Of a stretch of 64,000 nucleotides of DNA, positions 26,499-36,056 are shown piece after piece; within the stretch, counting starts at the first letter, position 1; each line of letters begins with the position of its first letter. The notes under the pieces were generated by a model. That model searched no databases. It saw only the letters and a list, made by a program, of their open reading frames with translations, and was not told the origin of the DNA. The translations under genes were made by a program, and so were the position numbers. The DNA comes from a bacterium (GTDB taxonomy: Bacteria; Myxococcota_A; Polyangia; Nannocystales; Nannocystaceae): NCBI GenBank assembly GCA_024742475.1, contig JANSYI010000012.1:124001-188000 (forward strand), given 5' to 3'.

Positions 26499-28061
26499 TC
26501 AGTGTCCGGGGCCCTCTTGGGGGTCGGTGACGAACTTCGCGCTCACGAAGACCAGCGCCATCACGGCGTAGCCGGTCGCCCACGGCCAGGCGGGCGCGAG
26601 GTTGATGACGGTGTCGGCGGGCGTGAACGCGTAGCCGTGCATGAGCCCGAGCGCGGACAGGACCGAGGCGGCCGCGCACCAGGCCCCTGCGGTCACCCAC
26701 TTGCGCTCGATGACCGCGACCGTGGCGGCCGCGACGATCATCGAGGTGAAGATGAACCCCTGCTCGAGGGCGAACGCGCCGTGAATCCACGTGTCGGTGG
26801 CCGCGAACGTCTCGATCAGCCCCTCGTGAAACGGCGGCCCGCCGGGCGTGCCCATGCCCGCCGCGCGCAGGCCGTTCTTGGCCATCACGGCACCCCAGGC
26901 GCCCACGCCGGGCAGCAGCCCCACGACCACCGCAGGCGCGTGCGCCTTGGGAGTGACCTCGAACGCCTGGGCGGTGATGACCATGCCGATCCAGAGCACC
27001 ACGGCCATGCCCGCGTCGATGGGGATCGCGTAGGCGAGCCAGCCCAGCGTGCCGGTGAGGCAGACGACGGTGACGAACACCGCGTTGGCGACCGAGTACC
27101 CCGCGCGCGCGCCCATGGCCTTCCAGCCGGGGTGCCCGATGTAGATCGTGGTGGGAAAGCAGCTGCCGAAGAGGCCCGCCACGAGCGTGCCGCCGCCGTT
27201 GACCGCGAGCGAGGGCGCGACGGGGAAGTCGTCGCCGGTCGCAGCGGCCGACTCGATGTTTTGCAGGGAGCCCACGAGGTTGAACAGCCCCATCGGCAGG
27301 ATCACCGAGAAGTAGGTGACCAGGTGCCCGGCCGCGAGCGCGTCGAGCAGGTCGCCCACCACCGGGATGGGCACGTGAAAACCGGCGCCCTGCGGGGTCT
27401 CGCCGACGGGCGCCATGCCGGTGGCCCACGCGATGATGATGCCCAGCCCCACCGCGACGAGCCCGCCGGGGATGTTGCCCTTGAACCGCACCCGCCCGAA
27501 GTAGGTGAGCATGACGATCGCCAGGGTCGACAGGCCGATGAGCGGGTTGGCGAAGGTGCGGAACAGAAAGCCCAGCGAGATGAAGCCCAGGGCGATGCCC
27601 GAGAGCGTCGCGAGCAACGCCGCGCGGGGTGTGGCCTTGCGCAGGCGGTCGGCGACGAAGGCCCCGCCCAGCTCGATGGCGCCGCTGCCCAGCGTGGCGA
27701 CCAAGCCGGCCTGCCAGGCGATGCGGGCGGGGTCGTCGGCGCCGGCGGCCGCGGCCGCGAGCTTGGCCGGCAGCATCACCAAGAACACGTGCGCGAACAG
27801 GGACACCGTGTTGATGCCGTAGGGCAGGGCGCACACGTCGTCCCGGCCCGTCTTCTCGCCCAGCGTCTTGGCCTGCCAGGCGTAGAACACGTTGCCGACG
27901 ATCAGCGACATCGCCACGCCGGGCAGTACGCGGCCGTGCAGCAGCGCCTCGTCGAACCCGAGGACGGTCCGGCACAGCGCGTCGATCAGCAGCAGCTGGA
28001 CCAGGTTGTCGAGCGCGAGCCCGAAGAACCCGTCGATATCCCCGCGGACGAACCACCGCAT
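26499..28061 (-). CDS. NCS2-family nucleobase permease
   Basis: 520 residues with about 12-14 hydrophobic helices. Family features include FANPLIGL near residue 190 and NGGGTLVAGLFGSCFPTT in the central half-helix region, where NCS2 transporters bind nucleobase. The sequence is closest in feel to the AzgA/xanthine-uracil group, which moves purines or uracil into the cell with protons; the exact substrate is not determined. The ATG at 28061 is preceded by a G-rich ribosome binding site. The 90-bp region up to 28151 is a divergent promoter shared with the SDR gene. The methyltransferase follows 16 bp downstream. Confidence 0.9.
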   Translation of the reverse strand: MRWFVRGDIDGFFGLALDNLVQLLLIDALCRTVLGFDEALLHGRVLPGVAMSLIVGNVFYAWQAKTLGEKTGRDDVCALPYGINTVSLFAHVFLVMLPAKLAAAAAGADDPARIAWQAGLVATLGSGAIELGGAFVADRLRKATPRAALLATLSGIALGFISLGFLFRTFANPLIGLSTLAIVMLTYFGRVRFKGNIPGGLVAVGLGIIIAWATGMAPVGETPQGAGFHVPIPVVGDLLDALAAGHLVTYFSVILPMGLFNLVGSLQNIESAAATGDDFPVAPSLAVNGGGTLVAGLFGSCFPTTIYIGHPGWKAMGARAGYSVANAVFVTVVCLTGTLGWLAYAIPIDAGMAVVLWIGMVITAQAFEVTPKAHAPAVVVGLLPGVGAWGAVMAKNGLRAAGMGTPGGPPFHEGLIETFAATDTWIHGAFALEQGFIFTSMIVAAATVAVIERKWVTAGAWCAAASVLSALGLMHGYAFTPADTVINLAPAWPWATGYAVMALVFVSAKFVTDPQEGPGH

Positions 28062-28151
28062 TGCCCCCCAGTACCAAACCTCACGGCCGGCGCGAAGGTC
28101 GAATGCCGCGACCGTGGCGAATTGGTCGGATGCGGACTACTCTCCTGCGCC

Positions 28152-28973
28152 GTGGCAGATCTAGAAGGCAAGGTCGTGTTCATCACCGGGGCCAGCCGAG
28201 GCATCGGCCTGGCAATTGCGACGCGGGCGGCCAAGGACGGGGCGAAGATCGTCATCGCGGCCAAGACCACCGAGTCGCACCCCAAGCTCCCCGGCACCAT
28301 CTTCACCGCCGCCGAGAACGTTCGCGAGGCCGGTGGCGAGGCGCTGCCGATCAAGTGCGACATTCGCCACGAGGACGAGGTCGAGGCCGCCATTGCGCAG
28401 GCCGTCGAGACCTTCGGCGGCATCGACATCCTGGTCAACAACGCCTCGGCGATCAGCCTGACCAACACCGCGGCCACGCCGATGAAGCGCTTCGACCTCA
28501 TGCATCAGGTCAACGCCCGCGGCACCTACCTGTGCACGGCCAAGGCGGCGCCGCACCTCAAGCGCGCGCTCAACCCCCACGTCCTGACGATCTGCCCGCC
28601 GCTTTCGACCAATGCCAAGTGGTACGGCAACCACACGGGCTACACCATGGCCAAGATGGGCATGAGCATGTGCGTGCTCGGACACAGCGCCGAGTACAAG
28701 GGCAAGATCGCCGTCAACGCGCTGTGGCCCAAGACGGCCATCGCCACCGCCGCGGTCCGCAACGTCATCGGCGGCGAGGCCATGATGAAGCGGTGTCGCA
28801 AGCCCTCGGTCATGGCCGACGCCGCTTACTTCGTGCTCACCGAGTCCTTTCACGAGTGCACGGGCAACTTCCTCATCGACGAAGACGTGCTGCTCGACAA
28901 CGGGGTCACCGACCTCTCGTCCTACAAGGTCGACCCGAAGGCCGACCTCCTGCCGGACTTCTTCTTGGACTAG
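28152..28973 (+). CDS. SDR-family dehydrogenase (HSDL2-like)
   Basis: 273 residues from the GTG at 28152. The nucleotide-binding TGASRGIG lies at 12-19, NNAS near 96, and the catalytic Tyr-x3-Lys is Y164/K168 in GYTMAK. The long insertion after the glycine motif (AAKTTESHPKLPGTIF) and the WPKTAIATAAVRN segment are characteristic of the HSDL2-like group, which is linked to lipid or fatty-acyl metabolism. The catalytic serine position is replaced by a PPLSTN segment, which is usual in that group. The stop is 4 bp before the ABC ATPase gene, so read-through into the Gld-like operon is likely, though the functions look unrelated. Confidence 0.9.
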   Translation: MADLEGKVVFITGASRGIGLAIATRAAKDGAKIVIAAKTTESHPKLPGTIFTAAENVREAGGEALPIKCDIRHEDEVEAAIAQAVETFGGIDILVNNASAISLTNTAATPMKRFDLMHQVNARGTYLCTAKAAPHLKRALNPHVLTICPPLSTNAKWYGNHTGYTMAKMGMSMCVLGHSAEYKGKIAVNALWPKTAIATAAVRNVIGGEAMMKRCRKPSVMADAAYFVLTESFHECTGNFLIDEDVLLDNGVTDLSSYKVDPKADLLPDFFLD

Positions 28974-28977
28974 CCCG

Positions 28978-29934
28978 ATGATCGAAGTCGAAGGCCTCAC
29001 GCGGTACTACGGTGATTTCGCGGCGGTCCAGGACGCCACCTTCTCGATCGGTGAGCGCGAGATCGTGGGCTTCCTGGGCCTCAACGGCGCGGGCAAGAGC
29101 ACCATCCTCAAGGTCCTCGCCGGCCTGCTGATGCCCAGCGCGGGCACGGTGCGGGTGGGGGGCATCGACGCCCTCGAGCAGCCCGACGCGCTGCGCACCA
29201 AGATCGGCTTCCTGCCCGAGGAGCCGCCGCTGTATCGAGAGATGCGCGTGCACGAGTTCTTGCGCTGGGTCGGCCAAGCCAAGGGGTGCTCGGCCGCGCA
29301 GGTCGACGCCGAGCTGCCCAAGGTCATCGAGCTGTGCGACCTGGGCACGATGGCGCACAAGGTCATCGCCGAGCTCTCCCACGGCTACCGCAAGCGGGTC
29401 GGCATCGCCCAGGCGATCATCCATCGCCCCGACGTGGTCATTCTCGACGAGCCGATCAGCGGCCTCGATCCGCACCAGATCGTCGAGATGCGGCAGGTCG
29501 TTCGCTCGCTCAAGGAGCGGGCCACGGTGCTCATCAGCTCGCACATCCTCTCGGAGGTCGCGGTCACCTGCGACCGGGTGCTGGTGATTCACCAGGGGCG
29601 CATCGTGGCCGAGGGGCCCACCGACGAGCTCGCCCAAGAAGGTGTCGCCGACGCGGTCGCGCTGACGCTGCGCGGCGACGCAGAGGGCGTGAAGGCGGCG
29701 CTGAAAGCCAGCGACGACGTCGACTCGGTGCAGGTCCGCGAGGTCGACGGCGCGCAACGGGCCGACGTCAAACTCACCGAAGGCGGCGCCCGCGAGCGGC
29801 TCGTGGCACATCTGGTCGAGGTGGGCATTGGCGTGCTCGCGGTGCAAGACCCGGTGTCCGAGCTCGAGCGCGCGTTCCTACAGCTCACCCGCGGCGACGC
29901 CAGCGCCGCGGCCACGCAGGAGAAAGCATCGTGA
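28978..29934 (+). CDS. ABC transporter ATPase, GldA-like
   Basis: 318 residues, cytosolic nucleotide-binding subunit. Walker A GLNGAGKST is at 34-42, the signature LSHGYRKR near 134, Walker B VVILDEP near 158, and the switch histidine in ISSHIL. After the ATPase core a C-terminal domain of about 90 residues is present, as in GldA/NosF/NatA-type exporters. It powers the permease encoded by the next gene; their frames overlap as GTGA. Together with the following two genes it forms a four-gene unit. In Bacteroidetes such genes are needed for gliding, but similar operons occur widely in non-gliders. Confidence 0.93.
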   Translation: MIEVEGLTRYYGDFAAVQDATFSIGEREIVGFLGLNGAGKSTILKVLAGLLMPSAGTVRVGGIDALEQPDALRTKIGFLPEEPPLYREMRVHEFLRWVGQAKGCSAAQVDAELPKVIELCDLGTMAHKVIAELSHGYRKRVGIAQAIIHRPDVVILDEPISGLDPHQIVEMRQVVRSLKERATVLISSHILSEVAVTCDRVLVIHQGRIVAEGPTDELAQEGVADAVALTLRGDAEGVKAALKASDDVDSVQVREVDGAQRADVKLTEGGARERLVAHLVEVGIGVLAVQDPVSELERAFLQLTRGDASAAATQEKAS

Positions 29935-30656
29935 GAGGCATGCTCATGGTGGCGCGCCGAGACTTGGCCGCCTACCTCAACAACTACTGGGGCTACGCCA
30001 TCGTCGCGGCCCTGCTCATGCTCGAAGGCCTCATGTTCAACGCCTTCGCGCTCACCGACCGGCCCAAGTACAGCGCGCAGGTGATCGAGGAGTTCTTCTA
30101 CCTCACCTTCGGCTTCGTCTGCTTCGCCTCGGTCATCCTCTCGATGCGCGTGGTCGCCGAGGAGCGTCAGACGGGCACGCTGGTCCTGCTCGACGCCTCG
30201 CCGCTGCAGCCGTGGCAGATCATCGTGGGCAAGTACCTCTCGGCGATGACCATGGTGATGTTCATGGTCGCCTGCACCGCGTACATGCCCGCGCTCGTGC
30301 TGGTCAACGGCAAGGTCTCCTATGGACACCTGTTCGCGGGCTACCTTGGGCTGGGTCTGCTCGCCTCGGCCACGGTCGGCCTGGGCACGCTGGCCTCGAC
30401 GATCAGCCGCTCACAGCTGGTCGCGGGCATCGTCGGCGCGGTCTTGGTGGTCACGCTCGTGGTCTCCTGGTTCCTCGCCAAGATCGTCGACCCACCTCTG
30501 CGAGACATCTTCTCCTATGTCAGCCTGCTCGATCGGCACTTCCGCGGCTTCATGCGCGGGCAGATCAACACCGAGGACGTCGTGTTCTTCCTCTCCATCG
30601 CGTTCGTTGGCCTGATGTCGAGCACCCGCTTCATGGCGGCGCGGAGGTGGCGATGA
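29931..30656 (+). CDS. ABC-2 type permease, GldF-like
   Basis: 241 residues with six predicted transmembrane helices, starting in GYAIVAALLMLEG and continuing through FFYLTFGFVCFASVILSM, YLSAMTMVMFMVACTAYM, LFAGYLGLGLLASATVGLG and VAGIVGAVLVVTLVVSWFL. The short cytosolic AEERQTGTLVLLDASPL after helix 2 is the typical coupling motif of ABC-2 exporters. The GTG at 29931 overlaps the ATPase stop, and the stop overlaps the next start as ATGA. It should form the membrane pore of the transporter; the substrate is unknown. Confidence 0.9.
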   Translation: MRGMLMVARRDLAAYLNNYWGYAIVAALLMLEGLMFNAFALTDRPKYSAQVIEEFFYLTFGFVCFASVILSMRVVAEERQTGTLVLLDASPLQPWQIIVGKYLSAMTMVMFMVACTAYMPALVLVNGKVSYGHLFAGYLGLGLLASATVGLGTLASTISRSQLVAGIVGAVLVVTLVVSWFLAKIVDPPLRDIFSYVSLLDRHFRGFMRGQINTEDVVFFLSIAFVGLMSSTRFMAARRWR

Positions 30657-32566
30657 GCGGCGCGTCGATCCTCTACCTCGTGGCGATGGGGCTGCTCTTC
30701 GTGGGCCAGCGCCTGCTCGATGGCAACGACGGGCCGCAGCTGGCGGTGACGGCCGTCGGGGCGCTGGTGCTGGCGCTCGCCGGCGGTCTACGGCTCAAGC
30801 ACCTTCGGGCGGCCAAAGACGCCGGCCTTCGCTTCGGCCACCGCGTGGCGCTGATGAGCATGCTCGTCGGCGTGGCGTCGCTGGTGCTCTACGTCGCGAC
30901 GACCGACGCGGCGATGGACGCGCTGACGCTCGGCGACGAGGCCGAGGAGCGCTGGCTGGGCGTGTGGCGCTCGCTGTGGCCGCTGGTGTGGCTGCTGGGC
31001 ACGGTGCCGATGCTCGCGGTCGACTACGCGTGCAAGAGCTCCCCGGTCACCATGCCCAAGCGGCGCGTGCAGGAACTCGCGCTGCACGGCCTGGTCGCGG
31101 CGATGGGCCTGGGGCTGGTGTTTCCGGTCAACTACATCGCCAGCCAGAACAAGGAGCGCTGGGACCTGGCGTACTTCAAGACGCCGCAGCCGGGCACGGC
31201 CACCGAAGCGCTGGTCTCGGCGCTCGAGCTGCCGGTCGATGTCCGCATCTTCATGCCGCCCAGCTCGGAGGTCGCCCAAGAGCTGCGCAACTACTTCGCG
31301 CCGATCGAGGGTCCGCAGCTGCGCGTGCAGGTCATCGACGAGGCCGCCGAGCCCCGCCTGGCGCAGGCGCTGGGCGTGCGAGGCAACGGCCACGTGGCGC
31401 TGACCCAGGGCGAGGTCGTCCTCGACCCGCCGCAGATGGCCGAGGGAGAGGAGCCGCCGCCGGGGCCGGTCACCCGCACGATCAAGGTCAACGCCGACTT
31501 CGAGCAGGCCAAGCGCGCGCTCAAGCGCATCGACGCCGACGTGCAGAAGTCGCTCATCGAGCTGGGCCAAGGCGAGCGCGTCGCCTACTTCACCAGCAGC
31601 CACGGCGAGCTGACGACCAAGCGGCTGCCGCAGCCCTTCCCCATGAAGCAGGCCCAGGCGCTGCGCGCCGAGCTCAAGAGCCAGGGCTTTTCGGTCAAGG
31701 AGTTCAGCCTCAGCGAGCCGCTGGCCGACGGGGTGCCCGCCGACGCGTCGGTGGTGTTCGTGCTCGGGCCGCTCTACCCCTTCACGCGCCCCGAGGCCGA
31801 GGCGCTGCGGACCTACCTGCAAGCGGGCGGCTCGCTGTTCGTCTCGCTCGAGCCCAAGGTCTCGCGGGCGCCCATGCCCGTGGCGGTCGACGACCCGCTC
31901 GAGGCGATGGTCGAAGAGGTGCTCGGGGTGCGTCTGGGCGAGGGCGTGCTGGCCGACGAAGTGGCGCACGCGCGCAACCGCGGCGACACGGCCGACAACT
32001 TCCTGCTGCTCACCGCCTCGTTCACCTCGCACGGCAGCAGCCTGACGCTGGCCGCCGAGCGCCAGAGGTTCGCGGCACCCTTCGCGGGCTACCTCGAGCT
32101 GGTCGACGGCCACGAGGCGGGGCACACGGTCACCGTGCGCTCCAACGGCACCGCGTTCGCCGACATCGAGCGCGACGGCACGTTCTCGGCCGACGCCGGC
32201 GAGGTCAAGGGCGCCAAGCCGCTGGTCGTCGCGGTCAGCGGGAGCTCGGGCGGCGTGGGCTGGCGCGCGGTGGTCACCTCCACGGCCAACCTGGTCTCCG
32301 ACGTGGTGCTGAGCACCGACGCTGACGACACGGCCAACGCGCTGGCGGGCAACGTGCAGTTCGTGCGCGACGCCAGCAACTGGCTCATCGGCGCCGAGTC
32401 GCTCTCGGGCACCACGCAGAGCGAAGAAGACGTCCGCATCGAGCACTCGAAGGAGGGGCAGACGTGGTGGTTCTACTCGACGGTGCTCGGGGTCCCGCTG
32501 CTGGTGTTCGGGCTGGGTGCAGCACGCGTGTGGTTCCGTCAGCGCGGCAAAGGAGTAGACCGATGA
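30653..32566 (+). CDS. GldG-like ABC transporter auxiliary protein
   Basis: 637 residues. Three or four N-terminal transmembrane helices (LYLVAMGLLFVG, LAVTAVGALVLALAGG, VALMSMLVGVASLVLY and a later pair) are followed by a large periplasmic part beginning near residue 175 and a C-terminal helix (STVLGVPLLVFGLGAARVWF). The soluble part has the ABC_transp_aux pattern: VDVRIFMPPSSEVAQELRNY, VAYFTSSHGE, LRAELKSQGFSV and FVLGPLYPFTRPEAEALRTY with GGSLFVSLEP. Such proteins pair with GldA/GldF-type exporters. The gene overlaps both neighbours by 4 bp. Confidence 0.88.
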   Translation: MSGASILYLVAMGLLFVGQRLLDGNDGPQLAVTAVGALVLALAGGLRLKHLRAAKDAGLRFGHRVALMSMLVGVASLVLYVATTDAAMDALTLGDEAEERWLGVWRSLWPLVWLLGTVPMLAVDYACKSSPVTMPKRRVQELALHGLVAAMGLGLVFPVNYIASQNKERWDLAYFKTPQPGTATEALVSALELPVDVRIFMPPSSEVAQELRNYFAPIEGPQLRVQVIDEAAEPRLAQALGVRGNGHVALTQGEVVLDPPQMAEGEEPPPGPVTRTIKVNADFEQAKRALKRIDADVQKSLIELGQGERVAYFTSSHGELTTKRLPQPFPMKQAQALRAELKSQGFSVKEFSLSEPLADGVPADASVVFVLGPLYPFTRPEAEALRTYLQAGGSLFVSLEPKVSRAPMPVAVDDPLEAMVEEVLGVRLGEGVLADEVAHARNRGDTADNFLLLTASFTSHGSSLTLAAERQRFAAPFAGYLELVDGHEAGHTVTVRSNGTAFADIERDGTFSADAGEVKGAKPLVVAVSGSSGGVGWRAVVTSTANLVSDVVLSTDADDTANALAGNVQFVRDASNWLIGAESLSGTTQSEEDVRIEHSKEGQTWWFYSTVLGVPLLVFGLGAARVWFRQRGKGVDR

Positions 32567-33543
32567 AGAAGACCGTTGTTGGCTACGCGGTGGCGCTGAG
32601 CCTGGCGCTGCTGGGCGCGTACCAGACCTGGACGCACGAGGGCGACCCAGACCTCTCGGGTGCGACGGTGATCCTCGACGTGGACCGCGACGCGTTGGCC
32701 TCCGTCAACTTCGACAGCCCGAGCCTCAGCCTCACGCTCGAGCCCCGCGAGGACGAGCGTGGCGCCTACGTGTGGGGCGTGGCCAGCCCGAAGGCCACCG
32801 ACGAGGGCGCCTCGGCAAAGCCGTCCCAGGCGTTCAAGGTCGGCCCCGCAGGCGAGACGCTGATGGACGCGATGGCCCCCTTCGTCGCCAAGCGGGTGCT
32901 CGAGGGCGTCGACGCCTCCAAGCTCGAGGAGCTCGGCTTCGGCGAGGACCAGGCCACCCTGACGCTGTCGCGCGAGGGCAAGGAGCCTCAGGCCTACGAG
33001 GTGGCCGCTCGGGTCTACGGTGGCCGCAACCGCTACGTTCGCGACCCCGAGTCGGGCACCGTCTACGTCGTCGCGACCAACGTCATCCAGCAGCTCGAGA
33101 CGGCCGCGACCACCCTGCCCGATCGTTCGCTGGTGGGCGTCGACACCACCGACATCGAGACGATCACCGTCCGCGGCGGCGAAGCCGAGGCCACCTACCT
33201 CCAGAACAACCCCGACGACCGCGCCGCCCGCTTCTGGGCCCGCCAGGGCAGCACCGAGCCCAACGCAGCCGCCGCCGGATGGTTCGACAAGGTGCTCAAC
33301 CTTCGCGTGGCCCGCTACGTCGACGAGGCCGACCGCCCGCAGGGCCTGCAGGAGATGTACGCCTTCGTGGTCACCGCCGGCCGAACCTCCACCGAGGTCG
33401 TCGTGTACCGCGCCTACGACGACGAAGGACAGGAGGCCTGGTACGCCAGCTCGCCGCACAACCGCGTGCTCGTCGAGCTGAACGCCTCGAAGGGCACCGA
33501 GATCTACGCCGACCTCGCCTCCGTCCTCGACGGCGGCGCTTGA
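32563..33543 (+). CDS. DUF4340-like membrane-anchored protein, end of Gld-like operon
   Basis: 326 residues. An N-terminal helix (VVGYAVALSLALLGAYQTW) anchors a periplasmic domain with the repeated strand-rich pattern of DUF4340 proteins: DVDRDALASVNFDSP, SLSLTLEPRED, KLEELGFGEDQATLTLSREG and VYGGRNRYVRDPESGTVYVV. Proteins of this family are regularly encoded after GldG-like subunits; their biochemical role is unknown. The ATG at 32563 overlaps the upstream stop and has AAAGGAG upstream. The stop is followed by the REP-bearing region at 33544-33763. Confidence 0.88.
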   Translation: MKKTVVGYAVALSLALLGAYQTWTHEGDPDLSGATVILDVDRDALASVNFDSPSLSLTLEPREDERGAYVWGVASPKATDEGASAKPSQAFKVGPAGETLMDAMAPFVAKRVLEGVDASKLEELGFGEDQATLTLSREGKEPQAYEVAARVYGGRNRYVRDPESGTVYVVATNVIQQLETAATTLPDRSLVGVDTTDIETITVRGGEAEATYLQNNPDDRAARFWARQGSTEPNAAAAGWFDKVLNLRVARYVDEADRPQGLQEMYAFVVTAGRTSTEVVVYRAYDDEGQEAWYASSPHNRVLVELNASKGTEIYADLASVLDGGA

Positions 33544-33635
33544 AGCACGGGCCCCGCGGCGGCGCGCTGCGGCTCAGCGCGCCCCAACGTCCGATTCTCG
33601 GAATTTCGGGCGCTCTGAGTTTCGTCCAGGCGGGG

Positions 33636-33660
33636 CGAACGTCCGAATCGCGGACGTTCG
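33636..33660. repeat. REP hairpin, left of the RAYT gene
   Basis: Perfect 10-bp arms CGAACGTCCG and CGGACGTTCG around the loop AATCG. An identical-arm hairpin lies at 34671-34695, in the same orientation. A degenerate copy (ACGTCCGATTCTCGGAAT) lies about 45 bp further left. Confidence 0.85.
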
Positions 33661-33763
33661 ACCGCTCTGGACTTCGCGCACCCCGACGAAAACCCCGCCG
33701 AGCACCGCTCAGCGCGCCCGAAGTTCCGACTCCACACAGCCTCCAGCACCCAGCGCGATTCGC

Positions 33764-34600
33764 ATGCAACGCGACGCCGCGGTGGTCGACCCCCAAGGCG
33801 AGATGCCTGTCGTCCACCTCGTGGCCCGCCTTCGGGCGCCTCATCGTGACCTTGGCCAGTTCGAGCAGGCGCAGTGGATGTGGCGCCGCATCGAGGGGCT
33901 GTTTCCCGGGCTCATCGCGGCGGTGCTGATGCCCAACCACCCGCACGTGTTGGCGGAGGTTGAGGAGCCGGACGAAGCGCGGGGCCGGTTGGCGCGGACG
34001 TGTGGACATCTGCAGCGCAGGCTCGGGGTGCAGGGTCTGCTCGAACCCCTGCCGCCACCGCAGGTCGTCGAGCCGGACAAGGTCGCGCGCGTGGCTCGAT
34101 ACGTGGAGCTGAACCCGTGCCGCGCCGGGCTGGTGATGCATCCGGCGCAGTGGCTGTGGAGCACGCTGCGCGACGTGGCCGGGGCGACGGTCGAGCCAGC
34201 GGTCGATCTCCAGCAACACCGGCGCCACACGAAGCGCCGGCGAGATCGGTGGCTGGAGTACGTGGGGCGAGACGATCGCGTACCGGATCGTCGTGCGCTC
34301 ATGGCCCCGGTCCCCGGCGGATGCGGGCGCGCTGCGTTCGGGGTCGAGCAGGTGTGCCAGGCCGTGCTCGCCGCCACGCGCTCACGACCCGATGCGCTCC
34401 GCCAACGCGGGCCGGTGCGGCGTCTATTCATCGCTGCCGCCCTCGACCAAGGCATCACGTCGACGGCATCGCTCGCGGACGTCTGCGGCTGCACGCCTCG
34501 CGCGGTCCGGCGCGCCCGGGACCGGCGACTGCGCGTCGCGACGCTGCTGCCCGTGCGCCGTTGCCTCGCCGACGCTCGCCTGCTCGCACCGGCCCGCTGA
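33764..34600 (+). CDS. REP-associated tyrosine transposase (RAYT, Y1/HUH family)
   Basis: 278 residues. The metal-binding HUH motif appears as MPNHPHVL near residue 49, with proline in the central position. The catalytic tyrosine is expected in RYVELNPCRAGLV near residue 113, the most diagnostic block of the family. A C-terminal stretch (LADVCGCTPRAVRRARDR) looks like a helix-turn-helix. RAYTs cleave single-stranded DNA at REP hairpins, and two such hairpins flank the gene. The N-terminus is shorter on conserved strands than in classic IS200-like proteins, so activity is likely but unproven. The ATG at 33764 is the first start in frame. Confidence 0.88.
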   Translation: MQRDAAVVDPQGEMPVVHLVARLRAPHRDLGQFEQAQWMWRRIEGLFPGLIAAVLMPNHPHVLAEVEEPDEARGRLARTCGHLQRRLGVQGLLEPLPPPQVVEPDKVARVARYVELNPCRAGLVMHPAQWLWSTLRDVAGATVEPAVDLQQHRRHTKRRRDRWLEYVGRDDRVPDRRALMAPVPGGCGRAAFGVEQVCQAVLAATRSRPDALRQRGPVRRLFIAAALDQGITSTASLADVCGCTPRAVRRARDRRLRVATLLPVRRCLADARLLAPAR

Positions 34601-34670
34601 GGTGCACCTCAGCACCGCCGAAGTTCCTTTCCGCGGACCTTCAGCCCTCCTGAGTTCGAGACAGACCGCC

Positions 34671-34695
34671 CGAACGTCCGAATCCCGGACGTTCG
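34671..34695. repeat. REP hairpin, right of the RAYT gene
   Basis: Arms CGAACGTCCG and CGGACGTTCG identical to the left copy, with the loop AATCC. It lies about 70 bp after the transposase stop and about 95 bp before the next gene. A second, imperfect palindrome (AAGTTCC with GGACCTT) lies at about 34621-34641. Confidence 0.85.
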
Positions 34696-34790
34696 GCTTG
34701 GCTGAGCCCCCGAGCCCCGGCCCGACGAGCCCGAGCCCCGAGCCCCGACGAACGTAATCCGCCCCCCACCGGCGCCGTACACTCCCGAAG

Positions 34791-35969
<1,179 letters not shown>

Positions 35970-36056
35970 GCGATCGTTTGTGTTGGCCGCCCCACCGAGT
36001 GTGCGGCTCTGCGCGTCAGTCGGGGACGAACACGCGTGGCCGGCTACTCTAGATGC

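Larger units (their letters stand above)
33636..34695 (+). mobile_element. RAYT-REP unit
   Basis: The transposase gene at 33764-34600 is bracketed by two REP hairpins of identical arms in direct orientation. Homology extends into the flanks: a CTGAGTT sequence precedes each hairpin by about 25-30 bp. RAYT genes bounded by their own REPs are known as REPtrons in gamma-proteobacteria; the unit is thought to disperse REPs. The exact ends of the element are not visible because no terminal target duplication can be identified. Confidence 0.75.

Noticed and set aside
28978..33543. Gliding-motility locus
   Set aside because: The GldA/F/G resemblance is real, but similar operons are common in non-gliding bacteria, so gliding cannot be concluded.
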